Of a stretch of 51,392 nt of DNA, positions 17,652-27,875 are shown one piece after another (position 1 is the stretch's first letter; the number at the start of each line of letters is the position of its first letter). The stretch comes from Actinomycetota bacterium. GTDB lineage: Bacteria; Actinomycetota; Thermoleophilia; Solirubrobacterales; 70-9. The notes beneath the pieces were generated by a model. The model had not been told where the DNA came from. It saw only the letters and a list, made by a program, of their open reading frames with translations, and did not search any database. The stretch spans positions 1-51,392 of the forward strand of contig JAFDWO010000157.1 of NCBI GenBank assembly GCA_018268415.1, in the 5' to 3' direction. A program made the translations under genes and the position numbers.

Positions 17652-18701
17652 TTGAGCTGGTTCACGCGCCTCTTCCGGCTTGGCGGCCGCGACATGGCCG
17701 TCGATCTCGGCACCGCCAACACGCTCGTCTACGTGCGGGGTCGTGGCATCGTGCTCTCGGAGCCCTCGGTGGTCGCGATCGACACGAAAAACGGCCAGGT
17801 GCACGCGGTCGGGGTGGAAGCGAAGCGGATGATCGGGCGCACGCCCGGCAACATCACCGCGATCCGGCCGCTGAAGGACGGGGTGATCGCCGACTTCGAG
17901 GTGACCGAACAGATGCTGCGGCACTTCATCCAGTCGGTGCACTCGAATCGCTTCGCCCATCCCCGGGTCGTCGTCTGCGTGCCCTCCGGGGTGACCGGGG
18001 TGGAGAAGCGGGCGGTCGAGGAGGCCTGCCTCTCGGCGGGTGCCCGTCAGGCCTACCTGATCGAGGAGCCGATGGCCGCGGCGATCGGCGCCGGCCTGCC
18101 GGTCGCCGAGCCGACCGGCTCGATGGTCGTCGACATCGGCGGTGGGACCACCGAGGTGGCGGTGATCAGCCTCGGCGGAATCGTCGTCTCGCAGTCGATC
18201 CGCGTCGGCGGCGACGAGCTCGACGAAGCGATCGTCGCCCACTGCAAAAACAACTACAAACTTGCGATCGGGGCGCAGACCGCCGAGGAGGTCAAGCTCG
18301 AGGCGGGCTCGGCGGCGCCGCTGCCGACCGAGGTCCGCACCGAGATCCGCGGGCGCGACCTGGTCAGCGGGCTGCCGAAGACGATCGAACTGACCTCCGA
18401 GGAGGTCCGCGAGGCCCTCGAAGAGCCGGTCGGCCACATCGTCGCCGCGGTGAAGGAGACGCTCGACCAGACGCCTCCCGAGCTCGCCGGCGACATCATG
18501 GATCGCGGCATCACCCTGGCGGGCGGCGGCGCGCTCCTGCAAGGACTGGAACAGCGCCTCCACGACGAGTGTCAGATGCCCTGCCAGCTGGCAGAGTCGC
18601 CGCTCACCTGCGTGGCGGTCGGCTCGGGCATCTCGCTCGAGGAGTTCGAGACGATCCATCGCAGCGGGAGGAACGGCACGGGAGGGCGACAGCGTGTCTG
18701 A
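17652..18701 (+). CDS. mreB: Rod shape-determining actin homologue MreB
   Basis: Actin-like ATPase of 349 residues that forms membrane-bound filaments guiding lateral wall synthesis. Nucleotide-binding motifs are in order: [12 protein letters not shown] (phosphate 1), [18 protein letters not shown] (phosphate 2) and the C-terminal [14 protein letters not shown] (adenosine). A short basic-hydrophobic N-terminus (SWFTRLFRL) could be the membrane-binding helix, which supports the TTG start at 17652 rather than ATG 17694. The 146-bp leader (17506-17651) contains the AT-richer patch GGAAATTAATCC and probably holds the promoter of the whole shape operon. Confidence 0.97.
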   Translation: MSWFTRLFRLGGRDMAVDLGTANTLVYVRGRGIVLSEPSVVAIDTKNGQVHAVGVEAKRMIGRTPGNITAIRPLKDGVIADFEVTEQMLRHFIQSVHSNRFAHPRVVVCVPSGVTGVEKRAVEEACLSAGARQAYLIEEPMAAAIGAGLPVAEPTGSMVVDIGGGTTEVAVISLGGIVVSQSIRVGGDELDEAIVAHCKNNYKLAIGAQTAEEVKLEAGSAAPLPTEVRTEIRGRDLVSGLPKTIELTSEEVREALEEPVGHIVAAVKETLDQTPPELAGDIMDRGITLAGGGALLQGLEQRLHDECQMPCQLAESPLTCVAVGSGISLEEFETIHRSGRNGTGGRQRV

Positions 18702-18754
18702 CGCGACGGCGCTCACCCGAGTCTTAAGCAGAGCCAAGAACCTGGACCGAAACC

Positions 18755-19603
18755 GTGTATCGCAAGCAAGTACGCCGCCGTAGGGCGGTGCTCGCACTCC
18801 TGATCGTCGGCAGCTTTGCCCTGCTGACGATCACCTATGGCCAGGGGTCGAGCAGCCTGCAGCGCGGCGTCACCGCGATCTTCGCCCCGGCCTCCTCGGT
18901 CCTCGACCGGGCGTTGAAGCCCGCTCGCGACCTGATCAACTGGGTCGACGAAACCTTCGACGCGCGGGGCAAGAACCACGATCTCGAAGAAGAACTGAGG
19001 GTCGCCCGCAAGCAGGCGGTCGGCGGCAAGGCGGCGATCGCCGAAAACGCCGAACTCCACAAGCTCCTCAAATTCGACCAGTCCGGGGCGATCCCGGAAG
19101 GGACCGAACCGGTGACCGGTCGCGTGATCGGCCTCTCGCCGACGGTCTGGTACAGCACCGTGATCGTCGACGTCGGCTCCGGCTCCGGCGTGGCGGTGAA
19201 CGACCCGGTCGTCAACGGCGACGGCCTGATCGGCCGGGTGACCGCGGTCACCGGTTCGACCGCGCAGGTCATGCTGCTCTCCGACCACTCGAGCAAAATC
19301 TCCGTGCGGATCGTCCCGGCCGGGGTGCAGGGCATGGTCAAAGCGACCGTCGGCGAACCGGAACGCCTCGTCCTCGGCTTCCTCAACTCGGTCAAGAACA
19401 TCCACAAGGGCGAATCGGTGGTGACCGCGGGCTGGCACAGCGAAGGGATCGAATCGCGCTTCCCGCCGAACATCCCGGTCGGTGAAGTGACGAAGGCGAC
19501 GCTGGTCGAACAGGAGGCCCAGGAACGCTCGATCGTGCGTCCCTACGCCGACCTGCGCAACCTCGACACGGTTCAGGTGCTGACGGGGGGAGCCCACCAG
19601 TGA
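18755..19603 (+). CDS. mreC: Rod shape-determining protein MreC
   Basis: A 282-residue bitopic protein: a short basic N-terminus (YRKQVRRRRAVLALLIVGSF), one transmembrane helix, a coiled coil (about 65-105) and a periplasmic-type double beta-barrel domain (about 110-275, VTGRVIGLSPTVWYSTVIVD). It links MreB to the PBP2/RodA elongation machinery. Start GTG 18755, 53 bp after mreB. Glutamate codons are almost all GAA, unlike mreB and mreD. The stop overlaps the mreD start (GTGA). Confidence 0.94.
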   Translation: MYRKQVRRRRAVLALLIVGSFALLTITYGQGSSSLQRGVTAIFAPASSVLDRALKPARDLINWVDETFDARGKNHDLEEELRVARKQAVGGKAAIAENAELHKLLKFDQSGAIPEGTEPVTGRVIGLSPTVWYSTVIVDVGSGSGVAVNDPVVNGDGLIGRVTAVTGSTAQVMLLSDHSSKISVRIVPAGVQGMVKATVGEPERLVLGFLNSVKNIHKGESVVTAGWHSEGIESRFPPNIPVGEVTKATLVEQEAQERSIVRPYADLRNLDTVQVLTGGAHQ

Positions 19604-20148
19604 TCCTGACCCCCAAAATCGTCGCCCGGCTGGTGATCGTCGGGATCTTCGGAGTGCTGCTGCAGCTGACCTTCTTCTCGCAGGTCGAGCTCTTCCACGT
19701 CAGCCCTGACGTGCTGCCCGCACTGGTCGTCAGCTTCGGCCTCCTGGGTGGGACGATGACCGGCGCCGTCTCCGGCTTCGCGATCGGCTTCCTGCTCGAT
19801 TGCCTGCTGATCCAGCCGCTCGGCGGCGCCTCGCTGGTGCTGATCGCGGTCGGTTATGCGGCGGGGACGTTCCGCGAGCGCTTCGAGATCCACAGCCGCC
19901 TGGTCGCGCCCTTGATGTGCGCGATCCTCACCTTCCTCGCCGAGCTCGGCTTCGGTGCGGTCGAGGCGATGTTCGGAATCGAAACCGACGTCAGCGTGCT
20001 GGTCGTCCGCGACATCCTGATCAAGAGCATCTTCGCGTTCTTCCTCGGCTGGGCGATCTACGCGGGGATGCGGCGCCTGGTGCGCCCGGCGCTGGTCGAC
20101 GAGGCGACGGTGCGGCGCACGCGCCGACCGACGGTGCTGGGAGCGTAG
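19600..20148 (+). CDS. mreD: Rod shape-determining protein MreD
   Basis: A 182-residue polytopic membrane protein with five or six hydrophobic helices, starting at GTG 19600 and overlapping mreC by 4 bp. The family is poorly conserved in sequence; assignment rests on size, topology, the segment LLGGTMTGAVSGFAIGFLLD and its place between mreC and mrdA. The C-terminal tail is basic. Glu codons are GAG, in contrast to mreC and mrdA on either side. Confidence 0.9.
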   Translation: MILTPKIVARLVIVGIFGVLLQLTFFSQVELFHVSPDVLPALVVSFGLLGGTMTGAVSGFAIGFLLDCLLIQPLGGASLVLIAVGYAAGTFRERFEIHSRLVAPLMCAILTFLAELGFGAVEAMFGIETDVSVLVVRDILIKSIFAFFLGWAIYAGMRRLVRPALVDEATVRRTRRPTVLGA

Positions 20149-20152
20149 GGGC

Positions 20153-22135
20153 GTGTACCTGCGACCGGAGGACAGGGCGCGGCCGAACCGGATGGCGCTG
20201 CGAATCGCCGTCGTCGGCGGCTTTGCCGTGGTGCTCTTCGCGATTCTCTTCTTCCGCCTCTGGACCCTGCAGATCATCGACGGGCCCCAGAACCTCGCCC
20301 AGGCGAAGGAAAACCGCATGCGCACGACCAAAATCGTCGCGCCGCGGGGGAAAATCATGACCCGCAACGGGGAAGTCCTGGTCGACAACCGGACCAGCCT
20401 CGCGCTCCAGGTCGACCCCTCGAAACTGCCCGCGGAAACGGCGGCGAAGAACGCCGAGCTGAAGGAGCTCGGCGCGCTCGTCCACATGAAGCTGCCCGCG
20501 GTCCTGAAGCGGATCGCCGAAGAAGAAAAAGTGGTCGCGGCGGGGGCGCCGATCACGGTGCGCCGCGACGTCGGCTACCACCTCATCTACTACATCGAAG
20601 AACACCCCGGGAAGTTCCCGGGCGTGACCGTGGAAAAGGTCTTCGTCCGGAACTACCCCGGCGAAGACGAGGCCGCCCAGCTGCTGGGCTACGCCGGCGA
20701 GATCTCCGAAGAAGAACTGAAAGAAGGTCCGTACAAGGGGTTCGAACCGGGCGAAATCGTCGGCAAGGAAGGCATCGAGCGCAGCTACAACCAGTTCCTC
20801 CACGGCACGCCGGGGATCTCGCGCTACCAGGTGAACGCGCTCGGCGAGCCGACGCCTGGCGGCAACCTCCACTCGACGCCGCCGATCCCCGGCAGGAGCC
20901 TGAAGCTGACGATCAACCCGGCGATGCAGAAGGCGGGCGAAGCGGCACTGGCCGAACGCGGTCTGCCGGGGGCATTCGTCTCGATGAACATCCACAACGG
21001 CGAAATCCTCGCCATGGGCTCCTACCCGACCTACGACCCGGCCGTCTGGACCAACATCAGCACCAAGCAATACGAAGCACTCGCCTCCGAAGAAACCGGC
21101 GCCCCGCTCCTCAACCGCGCGATCGCGAGCTACTACCCGACCGGCTCGACCTACAAGCTCATGACCGCGCTGGCGGGGCTGGAAAACGGCTACGTCACGG
21201 GCTCGACCGTGGTCGAAGACAACGGCTACATCGAACTCGGGACGCAGAAATTCGAAAACTCCGAAGGTGCCGTCAACGGGCCGATCTCCCTCGTCCACGC
21301 GATCGAAGTGTCGTCGGACGTCTACTTCTACAAGCTCGGCGCACGGATGTGGAACAACAACGACCTGCAGAACTGGTCCCACAAGATGGGGATCGGCGAC
21401 CCGACCGGGATCGACATCCCGGGGCAGGTCGAAGGGCTCGTGCCGAGCAAGAAATGGCGCGACGAACTCTTCGAAAACGGTGAAACCGACCGGCCCTGGT
21501 CGCAGGGCGACGACGTCCAGCTCGCGGTCGGCCAGGGCGACCTGCAGACCAACCCGCTGCAGATGGCGATCGCCTACTCGACGCTCGGCAACGGCGGCAC
21601 GGTCGTCACCCCGCACCTGGGCAAGGAAGTGCTGGACACGGCCGGGCGGGTGCTCCGGGAAATCGACCCGGGCCCGCGTCGTCACGTGGACATCAAACCG
21701 GAAACGCGGCAGCTGATCATGGAAGGGCTGCACCTGGCGACGTCCGGGCCGGGCGGGACGGCGACCCCGGTGTTCGGCGAATTCCCGATCCCGATCGCGG
21801 GCAAGACCGGTACCGCGGAACGCAGCATCTTCGAACCGAACCAGTCCTGGTTCATCTCGCTGGCGCCGTACCCGAACCCGAACATCGTCACCGTGGTGAC
21901 GATCGAGAAAGGTGGTTTCGGCGCCGAATCCGCGGCGCCCGCCAACAAGCAGATCCTCGAAGCGTATTTCCACAACACGCTGAAGAAGGAATCGGAAGAA
22001 GGAACGGAAGCGGCCGAAGAAGGCTACGAAGAAGAATCCTCGCTCGAAGGATCCACCGAAGAAGAACTCCCGGGGGAAGAATCCACGGGGGAAGAAGTGC
22101 CGCTCGTCGAAACCGGGACGGGTGAAGGCGGATGA
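20153..22135 (+). CDS. mrdA: Penicillin-binding protein 2 (class B transpeptidase)
   Basis: A 660-residue class B PBP that cross-links new peptidoglycan during elongation, working with RodA. One transmembrane helix (about 17-36), a dimerisation/pedestal domain, then the transpeptidase domain: S332-T-Y-K335 (nucleophile), S387-S-D (second motif, SxD as usual in PBP2) and K551-T-G. The last 50 residues form an acidic extracytoplasmic tail of Glu, Gly, Ser and Thr. By hand count the gene uses GAA for about 61 of 69 glutamates, the reverse of neighbouring mreD and rodA. Start GTG 20153; the stop overlaps rodA. Confidence 0.96.
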   Translation: MYLRPEDRARPNRMALRIAVVGGFAVVLFAILFFRLWTLQIIDGPQNLAQAKENRMRTTKIVAPRGKIMTRNGEVLVDNRTSLALQVDPSKLPAETAAKNAELKELGALVHMKLPAVLKRIAEEEKVVAAGAPITVRRDVGYHLIYYIEEHPGKFPGVTVEKVFVRNYPGEDEAAQLLGYAGEISEEELKEGPYKGFEPGEIVGKEGIERSYNQFLHGTPGISRYQVNALGEPTPGGNLHSTPPIPGRSLKLTINPAMQKAGEAALAERGLPGAFVSMNIHNGEILAMGSYPTYDPAVWTNISTKQYEALASEETGAPLLNRAIASYYPTGSTYKLMTALAGLENGYVTGSTVVEDNGYIELGTQKFENSEGAVNGPISLVHAIEVSSDVYFYKLGARMWNNNDLQNWSHKMGIGDPTGIDIPGQVEGLVPSKKWRDELFENGETDRPWSQGDDVQLAVGQGDLQTNPLQMAIAYSTLGNGGTVVTPHLGKEVLDTAGRVLREIDPGPRRHVDIKPETRQLIMEGLHLATSGPGGTATPVFGEFPIPIAGKTGTAERSIFEPNQSWFISLAPYPNPNIVTVVTIEKGGFGAESAAPANKQILEAYFHNTLKKESEEGTEAAEEGYEEESSLEGSTEEELPGEESTGEEVPLVETGTGEGG

Positions 22136-23331
22136 TGTACGCGACGCGGGCGCGCCAGGCGCGGCCCGAGCTCTTCGACGATCGGCCGTCGATCGGCGAA
22201 CGCCTCGGCCTCGCCCAGATGGACTGGGTGCTCACCCTCGCCGCGATCGGGCTGATCGGCTTCAGCGTCTTCACCCTCGGCCAGGCCACCACCCACGACG
22301 TCCCCGGCAGCCCCAACTATTACGTCGAGCGCCAGGCCATCTACGGGATCGTCGGGGTGATCGCGATGCTGGTCATGAGCCGGATCGACTATTCGCGCTT
22401 CCGCGAGCTGCGGGTCGGGATCTACGCCTTCGTCTGCATCTCGATCGCGCTGGTGTTCGTCTTCGGCTTCGCGGCGCTCGGCTCGCGGCGCTCCTTCGAA
22501 CTCCCGTTCTTCTCCTTCCAGCCCTCCGAGCTGGCGAAGCTTCTGCTCGTCCTGGCCCTCGCGGGCTTCGTCATCGACGGTGCAAGGCGCGGTTCTCCAG
22601 TCCGCCGAACCCTTCGTTATTTGGCTCTGGGACTGGCTCCGGCCGCTCTCGTCTTCCTCCAGCCAGACCTCGGCACCTCATTGGTACTGGGCGTCGGGAC
22701 CCTCGCCGTGATGTACTTCGGGGGAGTCCCATGGACCCATTTCGCGGCAATCGGCGGCGTAATCGTCGCCCTCATAGCTTTAGTCCTTGTGGTGGCGCCC
22801 GACGTCGGCCACCCCGTGCTCAAGGAATACCAGGAACAGCGACTTACCTCGTTCCTGCATCCGAGCTCGGATCCGGCGGGTGCGGGCTACCAGCAGGACC
22901 AATCCATGGTTGCCATCGGCGCCGGTCAGAAGACCGGGCGCGGCAACCAAGCCACCCAGACGCGGCTCGACTTCGTGCCCGAGCGCTCGACCGACTTCAT
23001 CTTCGCGGTGATCGGGGAGCGCTACGGGTTCGTGGGCGCCGCGTTCGTCCTATCCCTTTACGCCCTTCTCATCTGGCGGGCGCTGCGGATCGTGACGCTC
23101 TCAAAGAACAGATACGGAATGCTGATCGCCGGCGGGATCGCCGTCGAGCTCTTATTCCAAGTCTTCGTCAACGTCGGGATGTGCCTCGGCATCATGCCCA
23201 TCACGGGCATCCCCTTGCCGATGATGAGTTACGGAGGGTCCTCCGTGCTCGCTACCTTCCTGGCGATCGGAGTTCTTCAGAGCGTCAACATCCAGGCGCG
23301 TCTCAGCCGGCAGGGAAGGTTCGCGTGGTGA
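22132..23331 (+). CDS. rodA: Peptidoglycan glycosyltransferase RodA
   Basis: SEDS-family polymerase of 399 residues with about ten transmembrane helices that polymerises lipid II during cell elongation. Signatures: RSFELPFFSFQPSELAK, DLGTSLVLG with the essential Asp, LDFVPERSTDFIFAVIGERYG and GIPLPMMSYGGSS. It starts at ATG 22132 (or 22135), overlapping mrdA. From about 22580 onward codon use changes: ATA, TTA (22780, 23152), AGG, AGA, TCA, CCA and GCA appear, which are rare in the first third of the gene and in neighbours. This suggests a recombined C-terminal portion. Confidence 0.96.
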   Translation: MMYATRARQARPELFDDRPSIGERLGLAQMDWVLTLAAIGLIGFSVFTLGQATTHDVPGSPNYYVERQAIYGIVGVIAMLVMSRIDYSRFRELRVGIYAFVCISIALVFVFGFAALGSRRSFELPFFSFQPSELAKLLLVLALAGFVIDGARRGSPVRRTLRYLALGLAPAALVFLQPDLGTSLVLGVGTLAVMYFGGVPWTHFAAIGGVIVALIALVLVVAPDVGHPVLKEYQEQRLTSFLHPSSDPAGAGYQQDQSMVAIGAGQKTGRGNQATQTRLDFVPERSTDFIFAVIGERYGFVGAAFVLSLYALLIWRALRIVTLSKNRYGMLIAGGIAVELLFQVFVNVGMCLGIMPITGIPLPMMSYGGSSVLATFLAIGVLQSVNIQARLSRQGRFAW

Positions 23332-23383
23332 TGCCTCTCTAGAGGGCCCGCGCATGCGTACCTAACCGAACTGAGCTGAACAA

Positions 23384-25255
23384 ATGAAAAAAACCATTCT
23401 GGTGTCCGCCGAGCGAGGCGAGACCCGCGTTGCCGTACTCGAGGCGAAGACGAAAGGCGCCAAGGCCAACGTCGCGGAGCTCTACATGGAGCGCCGTGGC
23501 CGCCGCTCGATCGTCGGCAACATCTACAAGGGCAAGGTCGACAACGTCCTGCCCGGTATGGAGGCCGCCTTCGTCGACATCGGCCTCGAGCGCAACGGCT
23601 TCCTCCACGTCGACGAGATCGTCCTGCCCGACGGCCAGCAGGCTCCGCGGCGCGGCCGCGGTAGCGGCAAGGGCGCGCGGATCAACGAGCTGATCAAGCC
23701 GGGCCAGGAGATCCTGGTCCAGGTGGTCAAGGACCCGCTGAAGACGAAGGGCGCGCGGCTCTCGATGAACGTGTCGATCGCCGGGCGTTATCTGGTGTTC
23801 GCGCCACAGGGCTCCGGCGTCGGCGTCAGTCGTCGGCTCGCCGACAAAGAGCGTGATCGGCTCCGCAAGATGGTCGACCGGACCTACAAGGGCCCGGGCG
23901 GGCTGATCGTCCGCACCGCCGCGCACGGCGCCAAAAAATCCGACTTCGTGCGGGAGATCTCCTACCTGCAGAAGCTGAACGAGGTACTGCAGCGGCGCGC
24001 CGCGGACACGAAGGCGCCGGCGATGGTGTTCCAGGAGGCCGACCTCTCGGTGCGCGTCCTGCGTGACGTCTTCCTCAACGAGTTCGAAAAGGCGATCATC
24101 GACTCGGAGAAGCAGTTCGAGCGGGTGACGAGCTTCTTCCAGCGGACCGCGCCGGAGCTGGTCGACGGGGTCGAACTCTACAAAGGCCAGAAGCAGTCCC
24201 TGTTCGAAAAATACGGGATCGACCGGGAGATCGAGTCGACCCTGAACCGGCGGGTGGACCTGCCGAGCGGTGGCTACCTGGTCATCGACTATGCCGAGGC
24301 GCTGACCGTGATCGATGTCAACTCGGGGAGCTTCACCGGGCGCGGCAAAGGCGGCCTGGAGGAGACGATCACCAAGGTCAACACCGAGGCCGCCGAGGAG
24401 GCCGTCCGGCAGTTGCGGCTGCGGGACATCGGCGGGATCATCGTCGTCGACTTCATCGACATGGCGCGCGCCTCGAACCGGGACAAAGTGCTGAAGACGA
24501 TGCGCAAAGCGCTCGACGCCGACAAGTCGAAGAGTTATGTGGTGGAGGTCTCGCCGCTGGGCCTGGTCGAGATGACGCGGCAGAACGTCACCGACGGGGT
24601 GCGCGAGATCCTCACCGAGATCTGCCCGACCTGCCACGGCGAGGGGGTCGTCCTGTCGGCCGAGACGGTGGCGCTGGACGGGTTGCGGAAGATGCGCGAA
24701 ATCGCGGCGGAAAAATCTGCCGAGGCGTTCCTGATCCGGGTGAACCCGAAAGTCGCGGCGGCGCTGACCGACGCCGACAGTGGGCTGGCCGAGCTGGAGG
24801 ACGAGACCGGTCGGCGCTTCCACTTCGAGGGCGGCGACGCGAACGCGATCGAGACCTTCGAACTGGTCGAGTCCGGGACGCGGGCCGAGATCGAGGAGCG
24901 GGCGCTGCCGTTCAAGGTCGGCGAGGAGGTGCTGGTCAAGATCGACGAGCCCCACATGTACAACGACGCCGACGCGGTGGCCCGGATCGACTCCTACATC
25001 GTCAGCGTCACCGGCGGCGGCCCCTACGTGGGGGAGCGCAAGCTGGTGCGGATCGAGGAGGTCCAGCGGGCGGCGGCGATCGCCTCGCTGCTGGGCGGTG
25101 AGGCCCCGAACGGCAACGGCAATGCCAACGGCGCCGGGAATGACGCTGAGAGCGACAACGGGCTAGACTCCGACGCTCCCGCGCGCAAACGTAGTCGCGG
25201 CCGCCGTGGCGGTCGGGGACGTTCGCGCGCCAAACAAGGTTCGACGGACGAGTAG
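23384..25255 (+). CDS. rng: Ribonuclease E/G family endoribonuclease
   Basis: A 623-residue Rne/Rng protein that processes rRNA and tRNA precursors and decays mRNA. The S1-like domain includes VGNIYKGKVDNVLPGMEAAF and GFLHVDE. The DNase I-like catalytic domain contains VIDVNSG and IIVVDFIDM with the metal-binding Asp residues, and the zinc-link motif CPTCHG is present. A TRAM-like segment (about 518-560) follows, then an Asn/Gly-rich linker and a basic tail KRSRGRRGGRGRSRAK (about 600-615). It lacks the E. coli-type degradosome scaffold. The 52-bp gap from rodA separates it from the shape operon; rplU follows 21 bp downstream. Confidence 0.94.
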   Translation: MKKTILVSAERGETRVAVLEAKTKGAKANVAELYMERRGRRSIVGNIYKGKVDNVLPGMEAAFVDIGLERNGFLHVDEIVLPDGQQAPRRGRGSGKGARINELIKPGQEILVQVVKDPLKTKGARLSMNVSIAGRYLVFAPQGSGVGVSRRLADKERDRLRKMVDRTYKGPGGLIVRTAAHGAKKSDFVREISYLQKLNEVLQRRAADTKAPAMVFQEADLSVRVLRDVFLNEFEKAIIDSEKQFERVTSFFQRTAPELVDGVELYKGQKQSLFEKYGIDREIESTLNRRVDLPSGGYLVIDYAEALTVIDVNSGSFTGRGKGGLEETITKVNTEAAEEAVRQLRLRDIGGIIVVDFIDMARASNRDKVLKTMRKALDADKSKSYVVEVSPLGLVEMTRQNVTDGVREILTEICPTCHGEGVVLSAETVALDGLRKMREIAAEKSAEAFLIRVNPKVAAALTDADSGLAELEDETGRRFHFEGGDANAIETFELVESGTRAEIEERALPFKVGEEVLVKIDEPHMYNDADAVARIDSYIVSVTGGGPYVGERKLVRIEEVQRAAAIASLLGGEAPNGNGNANGAGNDAESDNGLDSDAPARKRSRGRRGGRGRSRAKQGSTDE

Positions 25256-25276
25256 TCGGAAGAGGAACGAGACAGC

Positions 25277-25651
25277 ATGTACGCGGTGATCGAGAGCGGT
25301 GGAAAGCAGTACAAGGTCGAAGAGGGCACGTCGCTGCTGGTCGACCGCCTGGACGCCAAGGACGGCGACAAAGTCTCACTGCGCCCGGTGCTCTTCCGTG
25401 ACGGTGACGTGATCGTCGGGGCGAAAGACCTGGCGAAAGTCAAAGTCGAGGCCAAGGTGGCCGGCCACCTGCGCGGTCCGAAGATCAAGGTCTTCAAATA
25501 CAAGGCGAAGAAGGGCTACCGCAAACGCGCGGGCCACCGTTCCGAGCTGACCAAGCTCGAGGTGACCAGCCTCAAAGGCGCCAAAGGCGGCGCGGCGAAA
25601 AAAGCCGACGCGGAGAAAGCCCCGGCCAAAGCTGACGGAGAGGAGTCCTAA
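25277..25651 (+). CDS. rplU: 50S ribosomal protein L21
   Basis: The canonical L21 core ([19 protein letters not shown], then [20 protein letters not shown]) is followed by a 25-residue Ala/Lys-rich extension (about 100-124), giving 124 residues against the usual 100-105. Such tails are common in GC-rich actinobacteria. Its TAA stop overlaps the rpmA ATG by one base (TAATG), so L21 and L27 are translationally coupled, and Obg follows. Confidence 0.97.
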   Translation: MYAVIESGGKQYKVEEGTSLLVDRLDAKDGDKVSLRPVLFRDGDVIVGAKDLAKVKVEAKVAGHLRGPKIKVFKYKAKKGYRKRAGHRSELTKLEVTSLKGAKGGAAKKADAEKAPAKADGEES

Positions 25652-25905
25652 TGGCTCATAAGAAAGGCCTCGGTTCCTCCCGAAACGGGCGCGAATCGAA
25701 CCCGAACATGCTCGGCGTCAAGGTGTTTGCGGGTCAGCAGGTGACCGGCGGCGAGATCATCGTGCGCCAGCGCGGCACCCGGTTCTGGCCCGGCGAGGGC
25801 GTCGGCATCGGTCGTGACCACACGATCTTCGCGACCCGCGAAGGGAAGGTCTCCTTCCACTCCGCTCGCAAGGGCCGCACGATCAGCGTCCTCGCCGACG
25901 AGTAG
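25651..25905 (+). CDS. rpmA: 50S ribosomal protein L27
   Basis: An 84-residue L27 with the standard N-terminus [15 protein letters not shown] and [21 protein letters not shown]27 lies near the peptidyl transferase centre. There is no N-terminal presequence of the kind cleaved in Firmicutes. It sits between rplU (1-bp overlap) and obg (10-bp gap), the conserved order. Confidence 0.97.
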   Translation: MAHKKGLGSSRNGRESNPNMLGVKVFAGQQVTGGEIIVRQRGTRFWPGEGVGIGRDHTIFATREGKVSFHSARKGRTISVLADE

Positions 25906-25909
25906 CTGA

Positions 25910-27208
<1,299 letters not shown>

Positions 27209-27274
27209 CGGGGACGGTGGGGCGGAGGGCGCAAGGGATGGGGCATCGGTGGTGGGGCTGGTCCGGACGCTCGC

Positions 27275-27370
27275 AAGCTGTCGCCCGGTCTGGCTCCGTG
27301 ACCTCTCCAAGCTGTCGCCCGCAGGGAACGGGATGCGGCCGTCTCGTCCACGGCCCTGGCCGAGACGGCC
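27275..27370 (-). repeat. Module III, region B
   Basis: Two copies of AAGCTGTCGCCCG (27275-27287 and 27309-27321, 34 bp apart) are the complement of the region A array. They are followed by 27330-27360, a 31-nt exact reverse complement of 8258-8288. The latter takes part in a hairpin with arms 27337-27346 and 27361-27370. Confidence 0.85.
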
Positions 27371-27400
27371 GGGTATGAAACCAGTGGAAGATCCGTAACG

Positions 27401-27583
27401 CGGTCACGAAGACATCGCGAACTCCACGGTTCCTCCCGAGTTTCTCATGACCCGCGAAAGCGCGGTCGACCTAACCCACCTATAGCGCCGGTTAGGTCGA
27501 CCGCGCTTTCTCAGGCCCCCGATCCCGGGCCGGAATGCGTCAGCGGGTGCGCGAGGGTGTGACGTTCCCGACATCTCCGTCAC
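27401..27583 (-). repeat. Module II with 21-bp perfect hairpin, region B
   Basis: The outer flanks are 27403-27426 (minus strand GTGGAGTTCGCGATGTCTTC, then GTGA) and 27559-27583 (plus strand GTGACGTTCCCGACATCTCC). At the centre is a perfect 21-bp hairpin, arms 27456-27476 and 27490-27510, with a 13-nt loop CACCTATAGCGCC. The stem sequence is unrelated to that of region A, but a close relative lies in comEC at about 37337-37383. Confidence 0.85.
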
Positions 27584-27678
27584 GACCCTTGCGTCCTGGA
27601 TCCCGCTCCTCGGCCAAACCTCTCACGTAAGTCCGACTCCTCCCGTCCCGTGACGGCTATCCCCGCAAACCCTCACGT

Positions 27679-27777
27679 CCCGGGCGCCTCATGGGGGTCA
27701 CAGCCTGCAGGACCCCCATGAGGCGCCCGGGCCTCCCTCGGACGGCCGGCAGGGGCCCGGGCCCTTTCCTCGGACGG
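27679..27777 (-). repeat. Module I hairpin and short ladder, region B
   Basis: A perfect 21-bp hairpin (arms 27679-27699 and 27711-27731) with an 11-nt loop ACAGCCTGCAG, which is the reverse complement of the region A loop with one base missing. The outer stem matches region A. The inner 6-7 bp differ on both arms so that pairing is kept. Two CTCGGACGG units follow at 27737 and 27769 (32 bp apart). Confidence 0.88.
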
Positions 27778-27875
27778 TCCACAGCACGTCGGGCCAGGAC
27801 CCGCACCCCCGCCGACGCCCCGCACCGCACCCCTCTCGGGTTGGGCTCGTGCGCTCGCTCGTAGACTTGCCGGCC

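Larger units (their letters stand above)
27209..27875. repeat. Repeat region B, inverted copy of the region A element
   Basis: A 667-bp non-coding gap between obg and proB. Read on the minus strand it shows the same modules as region A in the same order: the ladder (CGTCCGAG at 27777-27769 and 27745-27737), the hairpin (27731-27679), the spacer motif GTCGGACTTACGTGA (about 27636-27622), module II (27583-27401) and module III (27360-27275). The asymmetry of the two module II flanks also matches. The ladder is shorter and the 41-bp array is absent. Confidence 0.85.
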
